A stretch of DNA of 64,000 nucleotides from Streptomyces sp. SDr-06. Lineage in GTDB: Bacteria > Actinomycetota > Actinomycetes > Streptomycetales > Streptomycetaceae. The notes below the pieces were generated by a model, which saw nothing but the letters and a program-made list of their open reading frames with translations, had not been told where the DNA came from and ran no database searches. Where the stretch lies: assembly GCF_003324565.1 (NCBI RefSeq), contig NZ_QOLA01000009.1, forward strand, positions 1-64,000, written 5' to 3'. Each line of letters begins with the position of its first letter. Within the stretch, counting starts at the first letter, position 1. Both the position numbers and the translations under genes were made by a program. Below are positions 23,510 to 33,651 of the stretch, piece by piece.

Positions 23510-25102
23510 ATGGCGGAGCTCACGATCCGGCCGGAGGAGATCCGGGACGCGCTGGAGACCTTTGTCCAGTCGTACCAGCCGGACGCGGCCTCGCGCGAGG
23601 AGGTCGGTACGGTCAGCGTTGCCGGCGACGGCATCGCGAAGGTCGAGGGTCTTCCCTCGGCCATGGCGAACGAGCTGCTGCGGTTCGAGGACGGAACCCT
23701 TGGTCTCGCCCTCAACCTCGAGGAGCGCGAGATCGGTGCGATCGTCCTCGGCGAGTTCAGCGGAATCGAAGAGGGCCAGCCGGTGCAGCGCACCGGTGAG
23801 GTGCTCTCGGTCGGCGTCGGCGAGGGCTACCTCGGCCGCGTCGTCGACCCGCTCGGCAACCCGATCGACGGCCTCGGCGAGATCGAGACCGACGGCCGCC
23901 GCGCCCTGGAGCTGCAGGCTCCGGGCGTCATGGTCCGTAAGTCGGTGCACGAGCCGATGGCGACCGGTTACAAGGCCGTCGACGCGATGGTGCCGATCGG
24001 CCGTGGCCAGCGTCAGCTGATCATTGGTGACCGTCAGACCGGCAAGACCGCTCTGGCCGTCGACACGATCATCAACCAGCGCGACAACTGGCGCTCGGGC
24101 GACCCGAAGAAGCAGGTCCGCTGCATCTACGTCGCCATCGGCCAGAAGGGCTCGACCATCGCCTCCGTGCGTGGCGCCCTGGAAGAGGCCGGCGCGCTGG
24201 AGTACACGACGATCGTCGCCGCGCCCGCGTCCGACCCGGCCGGCTTCAAGTACCTCGCCCCGTACACCGGTTCGGCCATCGGCCAGCACTGGATGTACGA
24301 CGGCAAGCACGTCCTCATCATCTTCGACGACCTGTCGAAGCAGGCCGACGCCTACCGCGCCGTGTCGCTGCTGCTGCGCCGTCCGCCGGGCCGCGAGGCC
24401 TACCCGGGCGACGTCTTCTACCTGCACTCGCGTCTGCTCGAGCGCTGCGCGAAGCTGTCGGACGACATGGGCGCCGGTTCGATGACGGGTCTGCCGATCG
24501 TCGAGACCAAGGCGAACGACGTGTCGGCGTTCATCCCGACCAACGTCATCTCCATCACCGACGGCCAGTGCTTCCTGGAGTCGGACCTGTTCAACGCCGG
24601 TCAGCGCCCCGCGCTGAACGTCGGTATCTCCGTCTCCCGAGTCGGTGGTTCCGCGCAGCACAAGGCCATGCGCCAGGTGTCCGGCCGACTGCGTGTCGAC
24701 CTCGCCCAGTACCGCGAGCTGGAGGCGTTCGCCGCCTTCGGTTCCGACCTGGACGCCGCTTCCAAGGCTTCCCTCGAGCGCGGCAAGCGCATGGTCGAGC
24801 TGCTGAAGCAGCCGCAGTACTCGCCGTTCCCGGTCGAGGAGCAGGTCGTCTCCATCTGGGCCGGCACCACCGGCAAGATGGACGACGTCCCGGTCGAGGA
24901 CATCCGCCGCTTCGAGGCCGAGCTGCTGGAGTACCTGCGCCGCGAGCGCAAGGAGCTCCTCACCTCGATCGCCGAGGGCGCGAAGATGTCGGACGACACC
25001 CTGCAGTCCGTGGCCGACGCCATCGCCAACTTCAAGCGGCAGTTCGAGACCTCGGACGGCAAGCTCCTGGGCGACGACGCGCCGGTCAGCACCAGCAAGT
25101 GA
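23510..25102 (+). CDS. atpA: F0F1 ATP synthase subunit alpha
   Basis: A 530-residue non-catalytic nucleotide-binding subunit of F1. The P-loop GDRQTGKT is at 173-180, and the conserved arginine finger region and ALNVGISVSRVGGSAQ are present. ATG 23510 is required by the family N-terminus (MAELTIRPEEIRDAL), yet the best AGGAG (23491-23495) is 14 bases away, longer than usual. A palindromic repeat lies just upstream. Confidence 0.97.
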   Translation: MAELTIRPEEIRDALETFVQSYQPDAASREEVGTVSVAGDGIAKVEGLPSAMANELLRFEDGTLGLALNLEEREIGAIVLGEFSGIEEGQPVQRTGEVLSVGVGEGYLGRVVDPLGNPIDGLGEIETDGRRALELQAPGVMVRKSVHEPMATGYKAVDAMVPIGRGQRQLIIGDRQTGKTALAVDTIINQRDNWRSGDPKKQVRCIYVAIGQKGSTIASVRGALEEAGALEYTTIVAAPASDPAGFKYLAPYTGSAIGQHWMYDGKHVLIIFDDLSKQADAYRAVSLLLRRPPGREAYPGDVFYLHSRLLERCAKLSDDMGAGSMTGLPIVETKANDVSAFIPTNVISITDGQCFLESDLFNAGQRPALNVGISVSRVGGSAQHKAMRQVSGRLRVDLAQYRELEAFAAFGSDLDAASKASLERGKRMVELLKQPQYSPFPVEEQVVSIWAGTTGKMDDVPVEDIRRFEAELLEYLRRERKELLTSIAEGAKMSDDTLQSVADAIANFKRQFETSDGKLLGDDAPVSTSK

Positions 25103-25125
25103 CGACGACGGAAGGGACCTGACTC

Positions 25126-26043
25126 ATGGGAGCGCAGCTCCGGGTCTACAAGCGTCGCATCCGATCCGTCACCGCGACCAAGAAGATCACCAAGGCGATG
25201 GAGATGATCGCCGCCTCGCGCATCGTCAAGGCGCAGCGCCAGGTGGCGGCCTCCACGCCGTACGCGACCGAGCTCACCCGTGCGGTGACCGCGGTGGCGA
25301 CCGGCTCCACCACCAAGCACCCGCTCACCACCGAGGCCGAGGCCCCGACCCGCGCCGCGGTCCTGCTCATCACGAGCGACCGCGGTCTGGCCGGCGGCTA
25401 CTCCTCCAACGCCATCAAGGCCGCGGAGAGGCTCTCGGAGCGGCTGCGCGGCGAGGGCAAGGAGGTCGACACGTACATCGTCGGCCGCAAGGGTGTCGCC
25501 TACTACGGATTCCGTGAGCGCAAGGTCTCGGATTCGTGGACGGGCTTCACCGACAGCCCCACGTACGCGGATGCCAAGCGGGTGGCCGCGCCGCTGATCG
25601 AGGCCATCCAGACGGAGACGGCCGAGGGCGGTGCGGACGAACTGCACATCGTCTTCACGGAGTTCGTGTCGATGATGACGCAGACGCCGGTCGACGACCG
25701 GATGCTGCCGCTGTCGCTCGAGAAGGCTCAGGAAGAGACGGGCGCGAAGGACCAGATCCTTCCGCTCTTCGACTTCGAGCCGTCGGCGGAGGACGTCCTC
25801 GACGCCCTGCTGCCGCGCTACGTCGAAAGCCGCATCTACAACGCGCTGCTTCAGTCGGCTGCTTCCGAGCACGCCGCCCGCCGCCGCGCGATGAAGTCGG
25901 CGACCGACAACGCCGGAGAGCTCATCAAGAGCCTCTCCCGGCTTGCCAACGCGGCCCGCCAGGCCGAAATCACCCAGGAAATCAGCGAGATCGTCGGTGG
26001 CTCCAGTGCGCTGGCCGACGCGACCGCGGGGAGTGACAAGTAA
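25126..26043 (+). CDS. atpG: F0F1 ATP synthase subunit gamma
   Basis: A 305-residue central-stalk subunit. The N-terminal RIRSVTATKKITKAMEMIAASR and the C-terminal MKSATDNAGELIKSLSRLANAARQ are the two long coiled-coil helices that rotate inside alpha3beta3. ATG 25126 follows GAAGGGA. The stop TAA overlaps the atpD ATG by one base (TAATG). Confidence 0.97.
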   Translation: MGAQLRVYKRRIRSVTATKKITKAMEMIAASRIVKAQRQVAASTPYATELTRAVTAVATGSTTKHPLTTEAEAPTRAAVLLITSDRGLAGGYSSNAIKAAERLSERLRGEGKEVDTYIVGRKGVAYYGFRERKVSDSWTGFTDSPTYADAKRVAAPLIEAIQTETAEGGADELHIVFTEFVSMMTQTPVDDRMLPLSLEKAQEETGAKDQILPLFDFEPSAEDVLDALLPRYVESRIYNALLQSAASEHAARRRAMKSATDNAGELIKSLSRLANAARQAEITQEISEIVGGSSALADATAGSDK

Positions 26044-27485
26044 TGACGACCACTGTTGAGACGGCCGTTGCCACGGGCCGCGTCGCCCGGGTCATCGGCC
26101 CGGTCGTCGACGTGGAGTTCCCCGTCGACGCGATGCCGGACATCTACAACGCGCTGCACGTCCAGGTGGCCGACCCGGCCGAGGACGGCAAGCTCAAGAC
26201 GCTGACGCTCGAAGTCGCCCAGCACCTGGGTGACGGCATCGTCCGCGCGATCTCGATGCAGCCCACCGACGGTCTGGTCCGCCAGGCCCCGGTGACCGAC
26301 ACGGGCGACGGCATCACGGTGCCGGTCGGCGACTTCACCAAGGGCAAGGTGTTCAACACCCTCGGCGAGGTGCTGAACAAGCCCGAGGAGAACGCCAACA
26401 TCGGCGAGCGCTGGGCGATCCACCGCAAGGCCCCGAACTTCGACCAGCTCGAGTCCAAGACCGAGATGTTCGAGACCGGCGTCAAGGTCATCGACCTTCT
26501 CACCCCGTACGTCAAGGGTGGAAAGATCGGCCTGTTCGGTGGTGCCGGTGTCGGCAAGACCGTCCTCATTCAGGAAATGATCTACCGCGTGGCCAACAAC
26601 CACGACGGTGTGTCGGTGTTCGCCGGTGTCGGTGAGCGCACCCGTGAGGGCAACGACCTCATCGAGGAGATGCAGGACTCGGGCGTCATCGACAAGACCG
26701 CCCTGGTCTTCGGTCAGATGGACGAGCCGCCGGGCACGCGTCTTCGGGTCGCCCTGGCCGGTCTGACGATGGCGGAGTACTTCCGTGACGTCCAGAAGCA
26801 GGACGTCCTCTTCTTCATCGACAACATCTTCCGGTACACCCAGGCGGGTTCCGAGGTGTCGACCCTGCTCGGCCGCATGCCCTCCGCGGTGGGCTACCAG
26901 CCGAACCTGGCCGACGAGATGGGTCTCCTCCAGGAGCGCATCACCTCGACCCGTGGTCACTCGATCACCTCGATGCAGGCGATCTACGTCCCCGCGGACG
27001 ACCTGACCGACCCGGCCCCGGCCACCACCTTCGCCCACCTCGACGCAACGACGGTTCTCTCCCGTCCGATCTCCGAGAAGGGCATCTACCCGGCCGTGGA
27101 CCCACTGGACTCCACGTCCCGGATCCTGGACCCGCGCTACATCGCGCAGGAGCACTACGACGCCGCCATGCGCGTCAAGACGATCCTGCAGAAGTACAAG
27201 GACCTCCAGGACATCATCGCCATCCTCGGCATCGACGAGCTCGGCGAAGAGGACAAGTTGGTCGTGCACCGCGCCCGCCGCGTGGAGCGCTTCCTGTCGC
27301 AGAACACGCACGTCGCCAAGCAGTTCACCGGCGTCGACGGTTCGGACGTTCCGCTGGACGAGTCGATCACGGCGTTCAACCAGATCTGCGACGGCGAGTA
27401 CGACCACTTCCCCGAGCAGGCGTTCTTCATGTGCGGTGGCCTCGAGGACCTCAAGGCCAACGCCAAGGAGCTGGGCGTCTCCTGA
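26043..27485 (+). CDS. atpD: F0F1 ATP synthase subunit beta
   Basis: A 480-residue catalytic subunit. The P-loop GGAGVGKT is at 166-173, the catalytic glutamate region is GVGERTREGNDL, and there is the ALVFGQMDEPPGTRLRVALA segment before the DELSEED-like acidic loop, which here reads ELGEEDK. It starts at an overlapping TAATG with atpG. Confidence 0.98.
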   Translation: MTTTVETAVATGRVARVIGPVVDVEFPVDAMPDIYNALHVQVADPAEDGKLKTLTLEVAQHLGDGIVRAISMQPTDGLVRQAPVTDTGDGITVPVGDFTKGKVFNTLGEVLNKPEENANIGERWAIHRKAPNFDQLESKTEMFETGVKVIDLLTPYVKGGKIGLFGGAGVGKTVLIQEMIYRVANNHDGVSVFAGVGERTREGNDLIEEMQDSGVIDKTALVFGQMDEPPGTRLRVALAGLTMAEYFRDVQKQDVLFFIDNIFRYTQAGSEVSTLLGRMPSAVGYQPNLADEMGLLQERITSTRGHSITSMQAIYVPADDLTDPAPATTFAHLDATTVLSRPISEKGIYPAVDPLDSTSRILDPRYIAQEHYDAAMRVKTILQKYKDLQDIIAILGIDELGEEDKLVVHRARRVERFLSQNTHVAKQFTGVDGSDVPLDESITAFNQICDGEYDHFPEQAFFMCGGLEDLKANAKELGVS

Positions 27486-27606
27486 CGTGCCCGACCGCGC
27501 GGAGGGGTGGGTGCGTCCCGCCCCTCCGCGTATCGCCTCTTGAGAACTGACTAGAATTGTCCCAACACCCGGCCGAACCGCCGGGTGGTGACCCGAGGAG
27601 CCAACC

Positions 27607-27981
27607 ATGGCTACTGAGCTGCACGTCGAGCTCGTCGCCGCGGACCGCAGTGTCTGGTCCGGCGAGGCCACCCTGGTCGTCGCGCGCACCACGTCCGGCG
27701 ACATCGGCGTCATGCCCGGTCACCAGCCGCTCCTTGGTGTGCTGGAGTCGGGCCCGGTGATGATCCGTACGAGCGAGGGCGGCACCGTCGTCGCGGCGGT
27801 GCACGGTGGATTCATCTCCTTCGCCGACAACAAGCTGTCGCTGCTGGCGGAGATCGCCGAGCTGGCGGACGAGATCGATGTCCAGCGTGCCGAGCGTGCG
27901 CTGGAGAGCGCGAAGTCCGCGTCGGACGCCGCCGCCGAGCGGCGCGCCGATGTACGACTGCGTGCGGTGGCGGTGCGCTAG
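27607..27981 (+). CDS. atpC: F0F1 ATP synthase subunit epsilon
   Basis: A 124-residue protein of the central stalk that couples rotor and F1 and can inhibit ATP hydrolysis. It has an N-terminal beta-sandwich (ELHVELVAADRSVWSGEATLV, GDIGVMPGHQPLLGVLE) and a short C-terminal helical part, shorter than in E. coli. ATG 27607 follows GAGGAG. It is the last gene of the operon, with a large hairpin 19 bases after the stop. Confidence 0.95.
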   Translation: MATELHVELVAADRSVWSGEATLVVARTTSGDIGVMPGHQPLLGVLESGPVMIRTSEGGTVVAAVHGGFISFADNKLSLLAEIAELADEIDVQRAERALESAKSASDAAAERRADVRLRAVAVR

Positions 27982-27999
27982 CACCCCGCCGGAGTTTTC

Positions 28000-28049
28000 C
28001 CTCAGCCGCGGCTCGGTCCGGAATTTCCCGGAGCCGGTCGCGGCTGAGG
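28000..28049 (+). terminator. Terminator hairpin of the atp operon
   Basis: An 11-bp outer stem (28000-28010 with 28039-28049) and an inner, bulged stem GGCTC..CCGG/CCGG..GAGCC make a long hairpin. A run of five T appears about 13 bases later. It lies right after atpC and before the next gene, so it probably ends or attenuates atp transcription. Confidence 0.7.
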
Positions 28050-28107
28050 CGATGCAGGCAGATTTTTCCGTTGCTGGATTACTGGTTGAGCGAGGAGGTC
28101 GGTGTAG

Positions 28108-28554
28108 ATGACTCTCGCTCTGCTTGTGTGTGGTCTGGTCGTCGCGCTGGTACTGGTGGGACTCTTCGTCTTCGGTCTGCGCCGGCGGCTGATCCAGCGC
28201 TCGGGCGGGACCTTCGACTGCAGTCTGCGCTGGGGCCTTCCGGAGACGCCGGACACCAGCGGCAAGGGCTGGGTGTACGGGGTGGCCCGCTACAACGGCG
28301 ACCGGATCGAGTGGTTCCGCGTCTTCTCGTACGCGCCTCGGCCGCGGCGGGTGCTTGAGCGGTCCGCCATCGACGTGGTGTCCCGTCGCCTCCCCGAGGG
28401 CGAGGAGGAACTCGCGCTCCTCTCCGACGCGATCATTCTGGGGTGTACGCATCGGGGTACGCGGCTTGAGCTGGCGATGAGCGAGGACGCGCTCACGGGC
28501 TTCCTGGCGTGGCTCGAGGCCGCCCCGCCGGGCCAGCGCGTCAACGTGGCTTAG
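28108..28554 (+). CDS. DUF2550 domain membrane protein
   Basis: A 148-residue protein with one N-terminal transmembrane helix (about 2-23) and a soluble domain matching the actinobacterial DUF2550 family, including FDCSLRW, GWVYGVARY and IEWFRVFSYAPRPRR. It is always found just behind the atp operon in Streptomyces and mycobacteria as far as I recall; its function is unknown. GAGGAGG lies about 10 bases before ATG 28108. Confidence 0.85.
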   Translation: MTLALLVCGLVVALVLVGLFVFGLRRRLIQRSGGTFDCSLRWGLPETPDTSGKGWVYGVARYNGDRIEWFRVFSYAPRPRRVLERSAIDVVSRRLPEGEEELALLSDAIILGCTHRGTRLELAMSEDALTGFLAWLEAAPPGQRVNVA

Positions 28555-28558
28555 GCCC

Positions 28559-28788
28559 CTGGGGCTCCGCCCCAGACCCCGTTTCGCGCCTCAAGGGCGC
28601 TCGTCCTCAATCTCCCCCAAGGCCTTAAGGGCCAGGGGGACCCCCATGACGCGCTGAAGATGCCTATGCCAGCCAGCACCGAGCATTTAAGGGGCGCGGG
28701 GAACTGCGCGATCAGCCATGCACGGTCCGCAGGATCAAGAGGGTCAAGGGGCGCGGGGAACTGCGCGACGAGCCACGTACGGTCCGCG
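28559..28788. repeat. Composite Streptomyces intergenic repeats between convergent genes
   Basis: The stretch holds a palindrome CTGGGG-CTCCG-CCCCAG (28559-28575) and its tail with CGCGCCTCAAGGGCGCTCG up to about 28612. Two copies of a 40-base unit beginning GGGGCGCGGGGAACTGCGCG then follow (28691-28732 and 28748-28788). The same modules recur at 33427-33639. The DUF2550 gene and the chitinase gene converge on this spot, so the hairpins may serve as two-way terminators. No gene is seen in 28555-28851. Confidence 0.85.
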
Positions 28789-28851
28789 GCCAACGGTGGG
28801 GCCGGGAGGCCCCGGGGGCGGGGGACGGGCCCGCTCCCCGGGGGGACGGGG

Positions 28852-30702
<1,851 letters not shown>

Positions 30703-30807
30703 GGCTGCTCCCGAGTGGTGCGACGGTGGTGGGGGTGGGACCCTGCTCCGTCCGGTGGGTGCGCCTGGGTGCCTCAGGGATGGCGCGCCCACCAGCAGTG
30801 TGCGGTG

Positions 30808-30849
30808 AGCGTAGAAAGGTCTGGACCAACCGTCAAGAGGTCCAGACCT
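30808..30849 (-). promoter_or_regulatory. chiC promoter with two DasR-type (dre) boxes
   Basis: On the minus strand, -35 TTGACG (30831-30836), exactly 17 bases, then -10 TACGCT (30808-30813). Two 12-base near-palindromes flank and overlap it: AGGTCTGGACCA (30817-30828) inside the spacer and AGGTCCAGACCT (30838-30849) just upstream of the -35. They match the direct repeats of Streptomyces chitinase promoters and the dre consensus TGGTCTAGACCA bound by the GlcNAc-responsive repressor DasR. Chitin induction and repression through these sites is established for the family; here it is inferred from sequence. Confidence 0.85.
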
Positions 30850-30862
30850 CCGCCGACGGGGT

Positions 30863-31510
30863 TTACTGGAGCCCCAACTCCTGCGCCAGCACGGCCGCTT
30901 GGGCCCGGCTGCGCAGCTCCAGCTTTCCCAGCAACCGGCTGACGTGGGTCTTCACGGTGGCTTCCGCCATGTCGAGGCGCAGCGCGATCTCCGCGTTGGA
31001 CAGGCCCCGGCCGAGGCAGGACAGCACCTCGCCCTCGCGCCGGGTCAAGGTGTCGAGCGCCGCCGGGCGCCGGGGGGCGACGGGGACCGGGGCCGAGGCG
31101 AACTCGGCGATCAGGCGGCGGGTGACGGCCGGGGCGATCAGGCCCTCGCCCCGCGCGACCGTCCGCACCGCCTCGATGAGGTCCTTGGCGTCCGCGTTCT
31201 TCAGCAGGAAGCCCGCCGCGCCCGCGCGCAGCGCCCCGAAGACGTACTCGTCCAGGTCGAAGGTGGTCAGGACCAGCACGTCGGCGAGCCGCTCGCCGGT
31301 CACCACGGCGGTCGCCGCGACACCGTCCAGCCTGGGCATCTGGACGTCCATCAGGACCAGGTCGGGGCGCAGCTCCCGGGCCATCGCGACCGCCTGCTCG
31401 CCGTCCGCGGCCTCGCCCACCACCTCGATGTCCGGGGCGCTGGAGAGGATCAGGACCAGGCCGGCCCGCACCGCCGACTGGTCCTCCGCGACCAGCACCC
31501 GGATCGTCAT
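30863..31510 (-). CDS. chiR: NarL/LuxR-type response regulator of the chitinase locus
   Basis: A 215-residue regulator. It has a receiver domain (about 1-120; acidic EDQ near residue 9, phospho-acceptor D in LVLMDVQMP near 54, lysine in FLLKN) and a C-terminal LuxR-type helix-turn-helix (about 150-210, with TRREGEVLSCLGRGLSNAEIA). Its start overlaps the kinase stop by 4 bases. Gene order next to chiC matches the S. coelicolor ChiS/ChiR system that controls chiC. Confidence 0.85.
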   Translation of the reverse strand: MTIRVLVAEDQSAVRAGLVLILSSAPDIEVVGEAADGEQAVAMARELRPDLVLMDVQMPRLDGVAATAVVTGERLADVLVLTTFDLDEYVFGALRAGAAGFLLKNADAKDLIEAVRTVARGEGLIAPAVTRRLIAEFASAPVPVAPRRPAALDTLTRREGEVLSCLGRGLSNAEIALRLDMAEATVKTHVSRLLGKLELRSRAQAAVLAQELGLQ

Positions 31511-32715
31511 GTGCTCAACATCCTTTCCTCTGCGGGCAGTTGGGCCCGCACCTGCCAGACGCTGGTGCCGTCCGGCGCCGTTCGGGGGCCCGCGGTGAAG
31601 GTCCCGTCGAGCAGTTCGGTCCGCTCGCGCATCCCCACGAGCCCGGCCCCGGAGCCCGGCGCGCGCGGCCCGGGCCGCTCACCGTAGGGGCTGGTGACGC
31701 ACACCGTGAGCAGCCCGTCCACGCGGGCGAGCGCCACCTCGACGGTGCCCGGCGCCGCGTGTTTGAGGGCGTTGGTGAGGGACTCCTGGACGATCCGGTA
31801 CGCGGCGAGCTCCACCGGCGCGGGCAGCGGACCCTCCTCGGCGCGGCGGTCGTCCAGCACGAAGCCGAGTCCGCTGTCGGCCCCGTTGGTGCGGGCCTGG
31901 GCGACGAGCGCGTCGAGTCCGGCCAGGGTGGGCGCGGCGGCGGGTTCGTCGCGTCCGCCGGTGTCGCGGAGCAGCCCGATGAGCCGGCGCATCTCGGCGA
32001 GCCCGTCCACGCTGTTCTCGCGGATCACCGAGAGCGCCTGGCGCGTGGTGGCGGGATCGTCGAGCGAGAGCGCCGCCGTGGAGTGGATCGCGATCGCCGA
32101 GAGGTGGTTGGCGACCATGTCGTGCAGTTCGCGGGCCATCCGGGCGCGCTCGGCGACGACGGCCTGGTTGCGGTCCATCTCGGCGAGCAGCGCGGTCTGT
32201 TCGGCCCGCAGCCGGGCGCTCTCGGCGGCGTCGCGATGGTTGCGCACCAGGGCGCCGGTGGTCGCGGGCGCGAACGAGATCAGCCCGGTCACCACGCCGA
32301 TGAGCAGCGCCTCCGGCTGCTGGAACCAGGCGTAGAACCCGATGGTCGCGCCGACCGTGATCAGTCCGGTGGTGACCGGGATGCGGCGCGCGGCGGCCGG
32401 CGAGCCGTACAGGACGGCCGCGTACACGAGGTCGGTGAACATCACGACGGTCGCCAGGCTGCCCGGCGTGAACTGGTCCATCAGCAGCACGCAGGTCCCC
32501 GCGACCAGCGCGGTCTGCGGGGCGGTGCGGCGCAGCGGTTCGAGGCCCGCCATCAAGACCAGCGGCACCAGCACCCAGGTGTCGCACAGTGGGCGGTCGC
32601 CCTGGGTGTGCAGCCCGACGGCCCACAGGACGAGGCCGCCGAGCAGCCCGGCGACGGCGATCAGGACGTCGTCGCGGTGCGGTCGGCAGAACAGGGTCAC
32701 GCCCCCATCCAACAC
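31507..32715 (-). CDS. chiS: Sensor histidine kinase of the chitinase locus
   Basis: A 402-residue kinase of the NarX/DesK class. It has five or six transmembrane helices in the first 155 residues, a short coiled linker, a HisKA_3 dimerisation box (ARELHDMVANHLSAIAIHS) with the phospho-accepting histidine, then an HATPase domain containing VQESLTNALKHA (N box) and SGAGLVGMRERTELL (G box). No extracellular sensor domain is visible, so the signal is probably sensed in or near the membrane. The start is uncertain: GTG 32715 gives the full open frame, GTG 32700 is an alternative. It is cotranscribed with the regulator (4-base overlap). Confidence 0.85.
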   Translation of the reverse strand: MLDGGVTLFCRPHRDDVLIAVAGLLGGLVLWAVGLHTQGDRPLCDTWVLVPLVLMAGLEPLRRTAPQTALVAGTCVLLMDQFTPGSLATVVMFTDLVYAAVLYGSPAAARRIPVTTGLITVGATIGFYAWFQQPEALLIGVVTGLISFAPATTGALVRNHRDAAESARLRAEQTALLAEMDRNQAVVAERARMARELHDMVANHLSAIAIHSTAALSLDDPATTRQALSVIRENSVDGLAEMRRLIGLLRDTGGRDEPAAAPTLAGLDALVAQARTNGADSGLGFVLDDRRAEEGPLPAPVELAAYRIVQESLTNALKHAAPGTVEVALARVDGLLTVCVTSPYGERPGPRAPGSGAGLVGMRERTELLDGTFTAGPRTAPDGTSVWQVRAQLPAEERMLST

Positions 32716-32850
32716 GCCCGTCGCGGCGCGGTCCTCCCCGCCCGGGCCGAGGTGGCACTACATCGAAGGATGCAGTCCCGATTCGTCACCGGCGACGACG
32801 AAGGGGCGCCGGGCGCGGGCGAGCCTTGAGAAGTCGGAGAGGAGACCACC

Positions 32851-33393
32851 GTGATCGTCACGCTGATCATCGCCTGTGAAGTCGGGTTCTGGGTCGTGCT
32901 GGCCGCGGGTCTCGCCCTGCGCTATCTCGCCGGGATGCGCCGGACGAGCGTGGCGGTGCTGCTGTGCGAGCCGCTCCTGGAGGTGGTGCTGCTCGTGGTG
33001 ACCGTCGTCGATCTGAAGAACGGCGCCCAGCCGGACTGGAAGCACGGCCTGGCCGCCGTCTACCTCGGCTTCTCGGCCGGGATGGGCCACTACCTGGTGA
33101 CCCGCGCCGACGCCTGGGTCGCCTACCGCTTCGCGGGCGGCCCGAAGCCCGCCGGGGCGCCGAAGGAGGGCGGTGCGAGGACCGCGTACGAGTGGAGGAT
33201 GGCGGGCCGCTTCACCGTCGCGGCGGTGCTCGCGATCGCCCTGCTCCAGGCCGCGATCTGGTACGTCGGCGGGGACGGCGGGACCGGGTCGCTGCGGATG
33301 TGGCAGCAGCGGATGGTGTGGGTGATCGGCATCAATGTGATCATCGCGCTGAGCTACACGCTGTTCCCGAAGAAGCGCAGCCGGACAGGCTGA
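32851..33393 (+). CDS. Integral membrane protein, unknown function
   Basis: A 180-residue hydrophobic protein with about four transmembrane segments (1-23, 32-50, 62-80, 120-145) and perhaps a fifth near 155-175, ending in a basic tail (PKKRSRTG). GTG 32851 follows GAGAGGAGACC. It is divergent from chiS with 135 bases between. I do not recognise a family with certainty. A long repeat cluster follows. Confidence 0.7.
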   Translation: MIVTLIIACEVGFWVVLAAGLALRYLAGMRRTSVAVLLCEPLLEVVLLVVTVVDLKNGAQPDWKHGLAAVYLGFSAGMGHYLVTRADAWVAYRFAGGPKPAGAPKEGGARTAYEWRMAGRFTVAAVLAIALLQAAIWYVGGDGGTGSLRMWQQRMVWVIGINVIIALSYTLFPKKRSRTG

Positions 33394-33426
33394 AGATGCC
33401 CATGCTGGCCGGCACCGACCCTGCCA

Positions 33427-33639
33427 GGGGCGCGGGGAACCGCGCGAGCAACCCCGCACGGTCCGCAGCCGCTCCTGGGGCTCCGCCCCAGACCCCGTGT
33501 CGCGCCTGAACGGCGCTCGTCCTCAATCGCCGGACGGGCTGAGGGTGCCAGCACTGGGCCGCACCAGTACCGCCAGGGGCGCGGGGAACTGCGCGATCAG
33601 CCACGCACGGTCCGCAGGCGCCCTGGGGCTCCGCCCCAG
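33427..33639. repeat. Second cluster of composite intergenic repeats
   Basis: The same modules as at 28559-28788, alternating. GGGGCGCGGGGAAC units lie at 33427-33468 and 33576-33617. CTGGGG-CTCCG-CCCCAG palindromes lie at 33475-33491 and 33623-33639, the first with its CGCGCCTGAACGGCGCTCG tail. A 26-base stretch starting CTGAAGATGCC precedes the unit in both clusters (about 28654 and 33393). The cluster fills the gap between two convergent genes, as at 28.6 kb. No gene is seen in 33394-33651. Confidence 0.85.
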
Positions 33640-33651
33640 CCCCCCCGAGAC

